Shown piece by piece: positions 1-7,096 of a DNA stretch of 9,300 nt (within the stretch, counting starts at the first letter, position 1; each line of letters starts with the position of its first letter). The notes below the pieces were generated by a model. The model saw only the letters and a program-made list of their open reading frames with translations. It was not told the origin of the DNA and ran no database searches. This DNA is from Bacteroidota bacterium. Its GTDB lineage: Bacteria; Bacteroidota; Rhodothermia; Rhodothermales; UBA10348. The stretch covers positions 1 to 9,300 of the forward strand of contig SMXK01000125.1 of the NCBI GenBank assembly GCA_004356265.1, written 5' to 3'. The position numbers and the translations under genes are program-made.

Positions 1-987
1 CGCGTATTTACGCAGGACACGGCCAAAATGAGTACCGGTCAGATTGTCTATACACCATGGTGTGATCCAGACGGTAGTGTGCGCCAGGAAGGGACTGTTT
101 TCAGGCTGGCCGATGACGCCTATCAGGTGTGTTCAGTCGAGCCAACACTGGGATGGATGGAGCGGAATGCCGTCGGTCTTGACGTCAGTATTTCAGATCA
201 TTCAACGGACACGGCTGTTCTGGCCCTTCAAGGACCCACGTCAAGAGACATTTTGGTTCAGGTTGCATCGGCGGAAGTGGCAAACCTCAAGTTTTTTCAT
301 TGGATGGATTCTTCCATCAACGGCATTCCTGTAATGATTTCGCGAACAGGATATACCGGGGACCTGGGATATGAGGTCTGGATTCGATCGGCAGATGCTG
401 TTCGGGTCTGGGATGTACTGATGGAAGGGGGGCGAGCACACAACATTACTCCATGCGGACTCGAAGCGATGGATATCGCGCGAGTCGAGGCCGGGTTTGT
501 ATTACTGAATGTGGATTATGAAAGTTCAGAGTCAGCGCTTCTACCGCACCACCGGATGTCGCCTTACGAACTCGGGTTTGGGTGGGCAGTAAAGCTCAGC
601 AAAGATGTTAATTTTGTTGGACGACAGGCACTTATAGAAGCAAAACGGAACAATTCGGCAGAGCGAAAACTTATCGGACTGATGATCGATTGGCCGGAGC
701 TCGAGGAGCTGTATCTGAGCGCGGGAGTCATGCCTGACTTGCCGCTGGTCCCCTGCCGGGATCCCGTGCCTATTTATAATCAGTCGGGAAAGCAGATTGG
801 ACGCGCCACAACGCGCGTCTGGTCTACAATGTTAAAAAAGTACCTCGCCCTGGCCACCGTCGAGGCAAAATATGCTGCGAAGGGATCGAAGTTACTTATG
901 GAGCAAACCGTCGATTATGAGCGGAAGACTGTCGAGGCTATGGTGTGCAAAATGCCCTTTTTCCGCCCTGACCGGATGCGTGCATGA
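1..987 (+). CDS. GcvT-family aminomethyltransferase-like protein (5' partial)
   Basis: This is a folate-dependent aminomethyl/methyltransferase of the GcvT fold. The frame is open from base 1, and the residues before the first ATG (base 28), RVFTQDTAK, fit the family, so the true start lies upstream and that ATG is internal. Numbering from it, family landmarks are IVYTPWCDPDG (6-16), LQGP (67-70), TGYTGDLGYEVW (107-118), the R-x-EAG helix (152-156) and a C-terminal barrel with GRATTRVWSTMLKKYLALATV (258-278). The pair usually written DD after the G-G-V-I strand, which contains the folate-contacting Asp of glycine-cleavage T-protein, reads Gln20-Glu21. There is also an insertion around 222-240 compared with E. 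coli GcvT. No gcvH or gcvP is visible, so I doubt it is the glycine-cleavage T-protein. A demethylase for an N-, S- or O-methyl compound is plausible by analogy with DmdA or LigM, but the substrate is unknown. The family call is firm and the function is not. Confidence 0.9.
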   Translation, partial: RVFTQDTAKMSTGQIVYTPWCDPDGSVRQEGTVFRLADDAYQVCSVEPTLGWMERNAVGLDVSISDHSTDTAVLALQGPTSRDILVQVASAEVANLKFFHWMDSSINGIPVMISRTGYTGDLGYEVWIRSADAVRVWDVLMEGGRAHNITPCGLEAMDIARVEAGFVLLNVDYESSESALLPHHRMSPYELGFGWAVKLSKDVNFVGRQALIEAKRNNSAERKLIGLMIDWPELEELYLSAGVMPDLPLVPCRDPVPIYNQSGKQIGRATTRVWSTMLKKYLALATVEAKYAAKGSKLLMEQTVDYERKTVEAMVCKMPFFRPDRMRA

Positions 988-1745
988 CAATTACCCGGAA
1001 AAATCGCGATACTCCCTCCGGTACGCAGGCAGTCGTCCGTGCACTCAAGCTGCTGAAGACTATAAACCGGAGCGCTGATCCGATATCCCTGGATGAACTC
1101 GCGTCGGTCCATGGCCTGTCTAAATCGACGGCTTATCGCATGTTGTCGGCGCTCACAACTGAACGAATGGCTAAACAGGATCCGGAGACGCGGCTTTTTT
1201 CGCCCGGCCCGGAATCGTTTGCAGCGGGAGTTCAATCGGTAGCCCAATTTGATATCCGGTCTGTTGCCCGTCCCATCCTGACCAAAATGTCGGCCCTGGC
1301 CGGTGAAACCGCCACGCTGGAGATACGAATTGAAAATGAGATGCTCATACTCGACGAGGTACACGGAAACAGTCTTGTGGGTGCCAGGCCAGAAATCGGT
1401 ACCCGATGGCCCATGTATGCGACATCGTCTGGAAAAGCCGTTCTGGCATCGCTGCCTGATTCAGAGTTGCACACTTATCTTGCTTTGCCCAGGGAGCGGT
1501 TAACAGAAAAAACTGTGGTCGACGACCAAAAGCTCAGACGACAACTGAAGAAAGGACTGATTGACCGTTTCTGGTTATCCATCGAGGAATTGCAGCCTGC
1601 ATTCAGCGCCGTGAGCACAGTAATATCTGATCATAATGGTGTAATTTTGGGTACTGTCAGCATTGGCGGGCTGGCAAACAGATTAAGCCGGAATCGTCTC
1701 TCTGAGCTCGGCGTGTTACTCGTTGCTGAGGTCCACAGGCTTTAA
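984..1745 (+). CDS. IclR-family transcriptional regulator
   Basis: This 253-residue protein has the normal IclR-family length and layout. Residues about 15-68 form the winged helix-turn-helix (AVVRALKLLKTINR, then LDELASVHGLSKSTAYRMLSAL as the HTH). Residues about 85-250 form the effector-binding domain, with the conserved ATSSGKAVLASLP segment at 146-158 and the late strand GVILGTVSIGG at 219-229. The ATG overlaps the stop of the GcvT-like gene as ATGA and has no clear Shine-Dalgarno sequence, so it is probably translated by coupling. IclR proteins bind small metabolites and usually control neighbouring catabolic genes. The tight coupling suggests it senses the substrate or product of the upstream transferase and may autoregulate the unit; this is inference. 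The segment that usually reads like G-v-x-x-v-A-a-P in the effector domain is here AFSAVSTVI, so its ligand cannot be guessed from motifs. Confidence 0.95.
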   Translation: MTITRKNRDTPSGTQAVVRALKLLKTINRSADPISLDELASVHGLSKSTAYRMLSALTTERMAKQDPETRLFSPGPESFAAGVQSVAQFDIRSVARPILTKMSALAGETATLEIRIENEMLILDEVHGNSLVGARPEIGTRWPMYATSSGKAVLASLPDSELHTYLALPRERLTEKTVVDDQKLRRQLKKGLIDRFWLSIEELQPAFSAVSTVISDHNGVILGTVSIGGLANRLSRNRLSELGVLLVAEVHRL

Positions 1746-1747
1746 GT

Positions 1748-1763
1748 CGTTCCACGTAGAACA
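1748..1763. promoter_or_regulatory. parS-like palindrome / candidate operator
   Basis: The gap between the regulator and the cyclase contains CGTTCCACGTAGAACA. Its 14-base core (1749-1762) is an inverted repeat with one mismatched pair out of seven. The 16-mer differs at two positions from the ParB-binding parS sequence TGTTCCACGTGGAACA known from Pseudomonas and related bacteria. It fills most of the 24-base gap. It could be a ParB site, an operator for the adjacent IclR protein (these often bind short palindromes), or chance. No parA/parB genes are in the window. The palindrome is seen directly; its role is uncertain. Confidence 0.4.
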
Positions 1764-1769
1764 ACAGAC

Positions 1770-2960
1770 ATGCCATTATCGGATAAGCAACAACTTCAAC
1801 TTCTCTCTGAAGAGAATGAACAACTCCGGGAGGCAGTCGGTGAGCTTACGCTTCTCAACGAACTCGCAGCCTCGACCGCCGGAATGCAGGAATTGGACGA
1901 AATCCTGCAACACATCATCTCCAGTTCAATGCGGGCCATTGGTGCCGAGCAAGGTGTGATTACTTTGGTCGATTCGGAGAAGGGCGACGAGCTTCGAACT
2001 CTCGTAAGAAGCAATCTTGTATCCGGGACCGATCAAGCGTTTCGACCGAACGACCATGTACTGGGTTGGATGCAATTACACAAGAAGCCTATTGTCATAA
2101 ACGATGTGGGAAATGATGATCGCTTCCCGTTCGCAAAGTGGGATGAAAACATCCGATCAATTTTAAGCGTGCCTCTCGTGAACCGGTCGAATATGATCGG
2201 AATTTTGACCCTGTACAATAACGTCGACCCGGACGGATTTAAAGACACTGCTCAACGCCTGTTGACCATTATTGCAGCACAGTCCGCAGAAATTATTTCA
2301 GGTGCCCGCCTGCGCGACGAACGAGCACATGTTATCCGACTTTTCGGTCAGCATACGTCTCCAGCGATTGTTGAACAGCTTGTTCGCGCAGGTCCCGAAA
2401 CAGAAGGTGTGCGTAAGAAAGTATGTGTCATGTTCCTGGATGTTCGAGGATTTACAACATTCTCAGAACGCCGTATGCCCGAAGAAGTGGTGGCTTATCT
2501 GAATCAACTCTTTGAGATCTCCATTGAAATCGTTAATGACAACGGGGGTAACGTCCATCAGCTTCTTGGAGACGGTTTTATGGCGATTTTCGGAGCCCCG
2601 ATTTCGCACGGAAACGACTCTCACAATGCCGTAACCGCGGCGATGACAATTATCGAAAACGTTCGCCGGGAGTGTGCGACCGGCAATTTATCACCGACAA
2701 ATATCGGCATTGGTCTACACACCGGAGAGGTTGTAGCCGGGTCGGTTGGAAGCACGATACACAAAGAGTACAAGGTCACCGGGGACGTCGTTAACCTTGC
2801 TGCCCGGATTGAATCCATGAATAAAACCTACGACTCACACCTGTTGATTTCAGCGGCCGTGTTAGAAGATCTGCCACCTGAAACGTGGACCACGGAGGAA
2901 ATCGGAAGCGTTCAGGTTCGGGGTCGATCAAACTCTGTCAAGTTATATCGGCTGGCGTAG
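1770..2960 (+). CDS. GAF-domain class III adenylate/guanylate cyclase
   Basis: This 396-residue soluble signalling enzyme is predicted to make a cyclic nucleotide from ATP or GTP. The order is a short N-terminal coiled coil (about 5-35), a GAF sensor domain (about 40-180, with ILSVPLVNRSNMIGILTLYN at 131-150), the linker LFGQHTSPAIVEQLVRAG typical before such cyclases (191-208), and a class III catalytic domain (about 215-396). Both metal-binding aspartates are present, Asp224 in FLDVRGFT and Asp268 in LLGDGFMAIFGAP. The transition-state Asn342 and Arg346 are present in VVNLAARIE. The two purine-selecting positions are unusual: the usual Lys is Gln264 and the usual Asp/Thr is Lys335, so nucleotide preference cannot be assigned. 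There is no membrane segment. It lies 24 bases after the IclR gene in the same frame, without an obvious Shine-Dalgarno sequence. Its last 23 bases overlap the convergent RND gene. The GAF domain presumably controls activity; its ligand is unknown. Confidence 0.95.
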   Translation: MPLSDKQQLQLLSEENEQLREAVGELTLLNELAASTAGMQELDEILQHIISSSMRAIGAEQGVITLVDSEKGDELRTLVRSNLVSGTDQAFRPNDHVLGWMQLHKKPIVINDVGNDDRFPFAKWDENIRSILSVPLVNRSNMIGILTLYNNVDPDGFKDTAQRLLTIIAAQSAEIISGARLRDERAHVIRLFGQHTSPAIVEQLVRAGPETEGVRKKVCVMFLDVRGFTTFSERRMPEEVVAYLNQLFEISIEIVNDNGGNVHQLLGDGFMAIFGAPISHGNDSHNAVTAAMTIIENVRRECATGNLSPTNIGIGLHTGEVVAGSVGSTIHKEYKVTGDVVNLAARIESMNKTYDSHLLISAAVLEDLPPETWTTEEIGSVQVRGRSNSVKLYRLA

Positions 2961-5900
2961 ATTTCGAAAAATAGGAGTACATGGCCGGGATGATGTATAG
3001 TGTGAGTACCGACCCGATCAACATGCCCCCTATGATCGCGATTCCCATGGGAACCCTGCTGGCAGCGCCTGCCCCGAGGGCCAGAGCGATGGGAAATATT
3101 CCCAGAATCGTCGAAATACTCGTCATAATGACCGGTCGGAACCGCGCCCTCGAAGCCGATTTGATCGCCTCCATCTTACTCAACCCCTCGGCTTTTCTCT
3201 GATTGGCGAATTCTACAATCAGAATTCCATTCTTGGTACCCATCCCGATCAACATGATCATCCCGATCTGGCTGAAAATGTTGATGCTCTGATCGAAGTA
3301 CCACAGAGAGACCAGTGCGCCTGCGAGAGCCAGCGGTACTGTTAACATTACAATGAGTGGAGATCGAAAGCTTTCAAATTGCGCTGCCAGAACGAGGTAA
3401 ACCAGTATCAGGGCCAGAATGAAAATGAACATCAGACTGGATGAGCTCTCTGCAAAATCCCTGGAAGCACCGGAAAGAGCCGTTGTAAAAGAATCGTCGA
3501 GTATATTTGCAGCAACGCGCTCCATCGCATCTATTCCGTCGCCAACGCTTTTCCCTGGTAAAAGTCCGGCAGAAACTGTGGCAGACACATACCTGTCGAA
3601 ACGATATCTCTGAGGTGGACTGCTTTCCTCGGTAATTGTAACGAGATTGTCCATCTGAACGGGTTTCCCGGACGCACTTCTCACATAGATAGAACGCAGA
3701 TCGAGCGTTTCATTCCGGTTCTCACGGGTGAGCTGGGTGATAACCTGATATTGCTTCCCATCCATGATAAAGTATCCAACCCGTTGGCCACTCAATGTGA
3801 GCTGAAGTGTCTGGGCGATGTCTATCGCGGACACGCCGAGCGTTCTGGCCCTGTCCCGATCAATTGAAACCCGCAATTCGGGCTTGTTGAATTTCAGATC
3901 AGCATCCACAAATGTAAATGTGCCCTCGGCCTGGGCAGCCTGTACAAACTCGGGGAGCACTCTTTTTAGCTCTTCGAATGTTGGCGCTTGAATCACATAC
4001 GAAACAGGCATACCACCGAACCTGTTGCCGATCGACTCAGGTTCCGAAACAAACGCACGCGCTGTTGTAAGCCGCTGGGTGATTCCGGTGAGGTGATTGG
4101 CCACTTCAGTCTGAGTCCTGTCTCGTTCTGAGGCAGGAGATAGAACAAAAAATCCGAACGCCGAATTCACCGCCGAGGCCGATCCGAAATTTGGTGCCGT
4201 GACCGTGAAAAACCGGTCCCGTTCCGGTATTTCCTCTGCGGTCATGCGCTCCAGATCATCCATGTACCTCGCCATGTATTCGAACGTCGCTCCCTCCGGG
4301 GCCGTTGCAAACATCATGATCATACCGCGATCTTCTTTGGGCGCCAACTCTTTCGGCAAGGCCAGGAAGATGAAATAAATTAACGCCAGGCTACCGAGTG
4401 TTGCCGGGAAAGCGATCCAGCGAGCATTCAGGAAAGTCTCCAGACTCGCGGAATAGGCATTCACCATGCGCTCAAAAAACGGCTCCGTCTTTATGTAGAA
4501 AGCCGAGTGGCCTTTCCCGTGGCCAAGCAGTTTTGTAGTCAACATCGGCGTCAACGTAAGCGCTACAAATGACGAGATTACGACCGCCCCGCCGAGCACC
4601 ACACCGAATTCCTGAAATAACCGACCCGTAACACCACCCAGAAATAAGATGGGCAGGAAAACGGCAACAAGAGCCAAGGTCGTCGCAATAACCGCGAAAA
4701 ATATTTCCTTTGTCCCTGTTATTCCAGCCTCTACCGGATCGAGGCCGGCCTCGATCTTTGCGTAAATATTCTCCAGAACCACGATGGCGTCGTCAACTAC
4801 GAGGCCGATAGCGAGAACGAGGGCGAGAAGCGTTAATACATTGATCGAATAATCAAAAATGTACATGACGAAAAACGACCCGATCAAGGACACCGGGATT
4901 ACCACGATCGGAATAATTGCGGTACGTATATCTCGTAGAAAAAAGAAAATCACCAGCATCACAAGCAGCAGAGCCAATAAAATGGTTTGCTGTACTTCCT
5001 GTACAGATTCTTCGATATAAGAGGCAACATTAAATCCCACTTTGATCAAGATGTCAGGCGGTGCGCTGGCAGCTATCTGCTCGATTCGAACGTACACTTC
5101 GTCGCTGATCGCGATAAAATTTGCCCCGGGCTGAGGTTGGATAGAAACACCAATAATCGTCTTCCCGTTGCGTTTCAGATTTGTGCGTGGGTTGAGTGGC
5201 CCGAGTTCCGCGCGGCCAACGTCACGAAGTCTTACGATTCTCCCGTCTACCTCCTTGACGATCAAATCATTAAATTCCTGGGGTGTCACAAGGCGGCTGA
5301 GCGTACGAATCGTGAGTTCTACATCGTCGCCCTCGATGCGGCCAGATGGAAGTTCAACATTTTCCCTCTGAAGCGCTGTTCTGATGTCGAGTGGGGACAG
5401 CTCGTACGCTGCCAGTCGTTGCTGATCAAGCCATAATCGCATTGAGTAGGTCTGCGCTCCCCATACCTGAACAGAACTCACGCCCGAAATGGTCTGCAGC
5501 CGTTCCCGAACAGTTTCTTCCGCAAAACGGGAGAGATCCAACAAACTTCGCGAATCGCTGGCCAATTCAATAAATAAAATGGGTTGCGCATCTGCGTCGG
5601 CTTTGGTCACTACCGGTGGGTTTGCGTCCGGCGGCAAAGCCCCTATCACCCTCGCCACTCTGTCGCGAACGTCGTTGGCTGCGGCCTCCATCTCTATATC
5701 GAGATTAAACTCCACAGTGACGGTACTTTGACCCTCGGCGCTCGTCGAGGTCAACATTCGAATTCCTGCGACACCATTTACCGAAGCTTCAATCGGCTCT
5801 GTAATCTGCGATTCTATCACATCCGCGTTGGCGCCCGGATATGTAGTCGAAACGGTTACGATCGGAGCATCAACCGACGGATATTCCCGGACTCCCAAAA

Positions 5901-5991
5901 ACGTGAGCCCGACGAGACCAAATAGAACAATCGTAATCGACATTACGGTCGCCAGGACAGGACGCCGAATACTGAGCGTATATAAAGTCAT
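2938..5991 (-). CDS. RND (HAE-1 type) efflux transporter, inner-membrane subunit
   Basis: This 1017-residue protein is the proton-driven pump of a tripartite efflux system, of the AcrB/MexB/MdtB type and slightly shorter than AcrB (1049). Twelve membrane helices can be placed: near 11-33, a first cluster at 337-485, one at 524-545, and a second cluster at 852-1005. Large periplasmic loops lie between them. The proton-relay residues are present: Asp400-Asp401 in GLVVDDAIVVLENIY (helix 4) and Lys920 in GMGTKNGILIVEFAN (helix 10). Helix 11 carries FRPVIMTSISTILGIFPIALALG. The start is supported by a strong Shine-Dalgarno sequence, the typical N-terminus MTLYTLSIRRPVLATVM, and the ATGA overlap with the adaptor gene. 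It looks intact, so it is probably a working exporter. Substrates (drugs, detergents, lipids, metabolites) cannot be inferred. No outer-membrane channel gene is visible. The 3' end runs 23 bases into the convergent cyclase gene. Confidence 0.97.
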   Translation of the reverse strand: MTLYTLSIRRPVLATVMSITIVLFGLVGLTFLGVREYPSVDAPIVTVSTTYPGANADVIESQITEPIEASVNGVAGIRMLTSTSAEGQSTVTVEFNLDIEMEAAANDVRDRVARVIGALPPDANPPVVTKADADAQPILFIELASDSRSLLDLSRFAEETVRERLQTISGVSSVQVWGAQTYSMRLWLDQQRLAAYELSPLDIRTALQRENVELPSGRIEGDDVELTIRTLSRLVTPQEFNDLIVKEVDGRIVRLRDVGRAELGPLNPRTNLKRNGKTIIGVSIQPQPGANFIAISDEVYVRIEQIAASAPPDILIKVGFNVASYIEESVQEVQQTILLALLLVMLVIFFFLRDIRTAIIPIVVIPVSLIGSFFVMYIFDYSINVLTLLALVLAIGLVVDDAIVVLENIYAKIEAGLDPVEAGITGTKEIFFAVIATTLALVAVFLPILFLGGVTGRLFQEFGVVLGGAVVISSFVALTLTPMLTTKLLGHGKGHSAFYIKTEPFFERMVNAYSASLETFLNARWIAFPATLGSLALIYFIFLALPKELAPKEDRGMIMMFATAPEGATFEYMARYMDDLERMTAEEIPERDRFFTVTAPNFGSASAVNSAFGFFVLSPASERDRTQTEVANHLTGITQRLTTARAFVSEPESIGNRFGGMPVSYVIQAPTFEELKRVLPEFVQAAQAEGTFTFVDADLKFNKPELRVSIDRDRARTLGVSAIDIAQTLQLTLSGQRVGYFIMDGKQYQVITQLTRENRNETLDLRSIYVRSASGKPVQMDNLVTITEESSPPQRYRFDRYVSATVSAGLLPGKSVGDGIDAMERVAANILDDSFTTALSGASRDFAESSSSLMFIFILALILVYLVLAAQFESFRSPLIVMLTVPLALAGALVSLWYFDQSINIFSQIGMIMLIGMGTKNGILIVEFANQRKAEGLSKMEAIKSASRARFRPVIMTSISTILGIFPIALALGAGAASRVPMGIAIIGGMLIGSVLTLYIIPAMYSYFSKSTPADIT

Positions 5992-7088
5992 TCCTGTCCT
6001 CCGTCCGCTGCCTGCCCAGCGAGACGTATGGGCATTCCAGGGAATACCTGCTGAATACCGGAGGTAATCACCGTGTCACCGACCGCCAACCCGGAGATGA
6101 TTTGTACCGTGTTCTGCATCCGGATACCGGTTTTAACTTGGGCCTGCGCCACACTCCCGCTTTTGTAAAGGTACACTTTCGTACCTCCCATTTCCGGAAT
6201 GATGGCAACCGTGGGAATCGAAATAGCATCGTCGATTTTCTCGAAGATCAACTCGATAGTGGCAAAAGATCCGGGTATCAATCGCGTACCCGCGCTGGAG
6301 CTCCTGGCTCTGAGCCGCAGCGATCGGGTGTCCTGCTCAATAAGGGGCTCAAACGCATAAATCACGCCCGCATAATTGCCGTCGTAGCCTTCGACCGTAA
6401 AATTGATCTGATCCCCGATGCCCGCCCGATTGGCGTGTCGTTCCGGAATCGAAAACTCGATCTTGATCGGATTGATGTCCTGCAACGTCGCGATACGAGA
6501 CGTGCTGGTGACGTAGCTGCCTTCACTCACGTATCGCAGCCCGATTATACCACTGAACGGGGCACGGAGCTCGGTTTTGTTGATTTGAGCCTTGATCAGG
6601 TCAACCCGGACCTGCTGTACACTTAATTCATTGGCGGCAACATCGTACTCAGCCTGACTGAGACTCTCTTTATCCAAGAGGCTTTTTTGCCGCCCTTCGA
6701 TATCGCTCGCCAATTTCAGCCGTAACTCCGCAGTGCGAAGCTGCGCCTGCAATTCGCTGTCGTTGATTTTCAGAAGTAACTCACCTTCCTCGACCGGCCG
6801 GCCTTCGTCAAAATAAAGCTCTATGATTTTGCCTGACGTCTCTATAGATAACTCAACCATTTCATTTGGTAGAATGACGCCCGTCGTGAAGATTTTATCG
6901 GAAATCGATTCTTGTGCTACGACATGCGAGTTTACAACAAGACGTGAATCCTGCTGGGAAGTAGCTCCGAAACCAGGCTGCCCGGTACTGGCCGGGTCCT
7001 CGGCAGGCCAGAGTTTGGGCCACACTAAAAGGCCAATAACGCCGACCATACTGACGGTGATCAACGATCTTTTTACTGCCGGGTTCAT
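5988..7088 (-). CDS. RND efflux periplasmic adaptor (membrane fusion protein)
   Basis: This 366-residue adaptor links the inner-membrane RND pump to an outer-membrane channel. The N-terminus has Lys/Arg then one hydrophobic helix (about 7-24) with no lipobox Cys, so it looks like a membrane-anchored or signal-bearing form rather than a lipoprotein. It continues with the first half of the lipoyl-like domain (VELSIETSGKIIELYFDEGRPVEEGELLLKI, 78-108), a helical hairpin (about 112-170), the second lipoyl half (ELRAPFSGIIGLRYVSEGSYV, 173-193), a beta-barrel (about 205-285) and a membrane-proximal domain (about 288-356). The hairpin is short. The start follows the stop of the Asp-box gene by 8 bases and lacks a good Shine-Dalgarno sequence, so coupling to the upstream gene is plausible. 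Its stop overlaps the transporter start (ATGA), the normal adaptor-pump arrangement. Confidence 0.96.
   Translation of the reverse strand: MNPAVKRSLITVSMVGVIGLLVWPKLWPAEDPASTGQPGFGATSQQDSRLVVNSHVVAQESISDKIFTTGVILPNEMVELSIETSGKIIELYFDEGRPVEEGELLLKINDSELQAQLRTAELRLKLASDIEGRQKSLLDKESLSQAEYDVAANELSVQQVRVDLIKAQINKTELRAPFSGIIGLRYVSEGSYVTSTSRIATLQDINPIKIEFSIPERHANRAGIGDQINFTVEGYDGNYAGVIYAFEPLIEQDTRSLRLRARSSSAGTRLIPGSFATIELIFEKIDDAISIPTVAIIPEMGGTKVYLYKSGSVAQAQVKTGIRMQNTVQIISGLAVGDTVITSGIQQVFPGMPIRLAGQAADGGQE
5997..6002 (-). promoter_or_regulatory. Shine-Dalgarno site of the RND transporter gene
   Basis: On the minus strand the sequence GGAGGACAGGAATGA precedes and includes the transporter start. A full GGAGG sits five to six bases before the ATG, inside the last codons of the adaptor gene. 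It is the clearest ribosome-binding site in the window. Together with the 4-base overlap it fixes the start and suggests efficient coupled translation of adaptor and pump. The other starts seen here lack a comparable motif. Confidence 0.8.
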
Positions 7089-7096
7089 ACTCGTTT

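Noticed and set aside
28..30. ATG as the true start of the GcvT-like gene
   Set aside because: The nine in-frame codons before it fit the family alignment, and the N-terminal third of the fold would be missing. It is an internal Met of a gene cut by the window edge.
915..1364. 149-residue open frame on the minus strand across the GcvT/IclR junction
   Set aside because: It lies wholly antisense to two well-supported genes, its translation is rich in Arg, Ser and Cys without recognisable motifs, and it has no ribosome-binding site.
1723..1746. Possible promoter (TTGCTG and TTTAAG) before the cyclase
   Set aside because: The spacing is only 12 bases and the second box is a poor -10 match; no Bacteroidota-type -7 element is visible either.
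2938..2990. Intrinsic terminator between the convergent genes
   Set aside because: I found no GC-rich hairpin followed by a T run on either strand near the overlap.
4987..5436. 149-residue plus-strand open frame inside the transporter gene
   Set aside because: It is antisense to a conserved RND periplasmic domain and shows no independent support.
6102..6626. 174-residue plus-strand open frame inside the adaptor gene
   Set aside because: It is antisense to a clear membrane fusion protein and shows no family motif; it is a shadow of the real frame.
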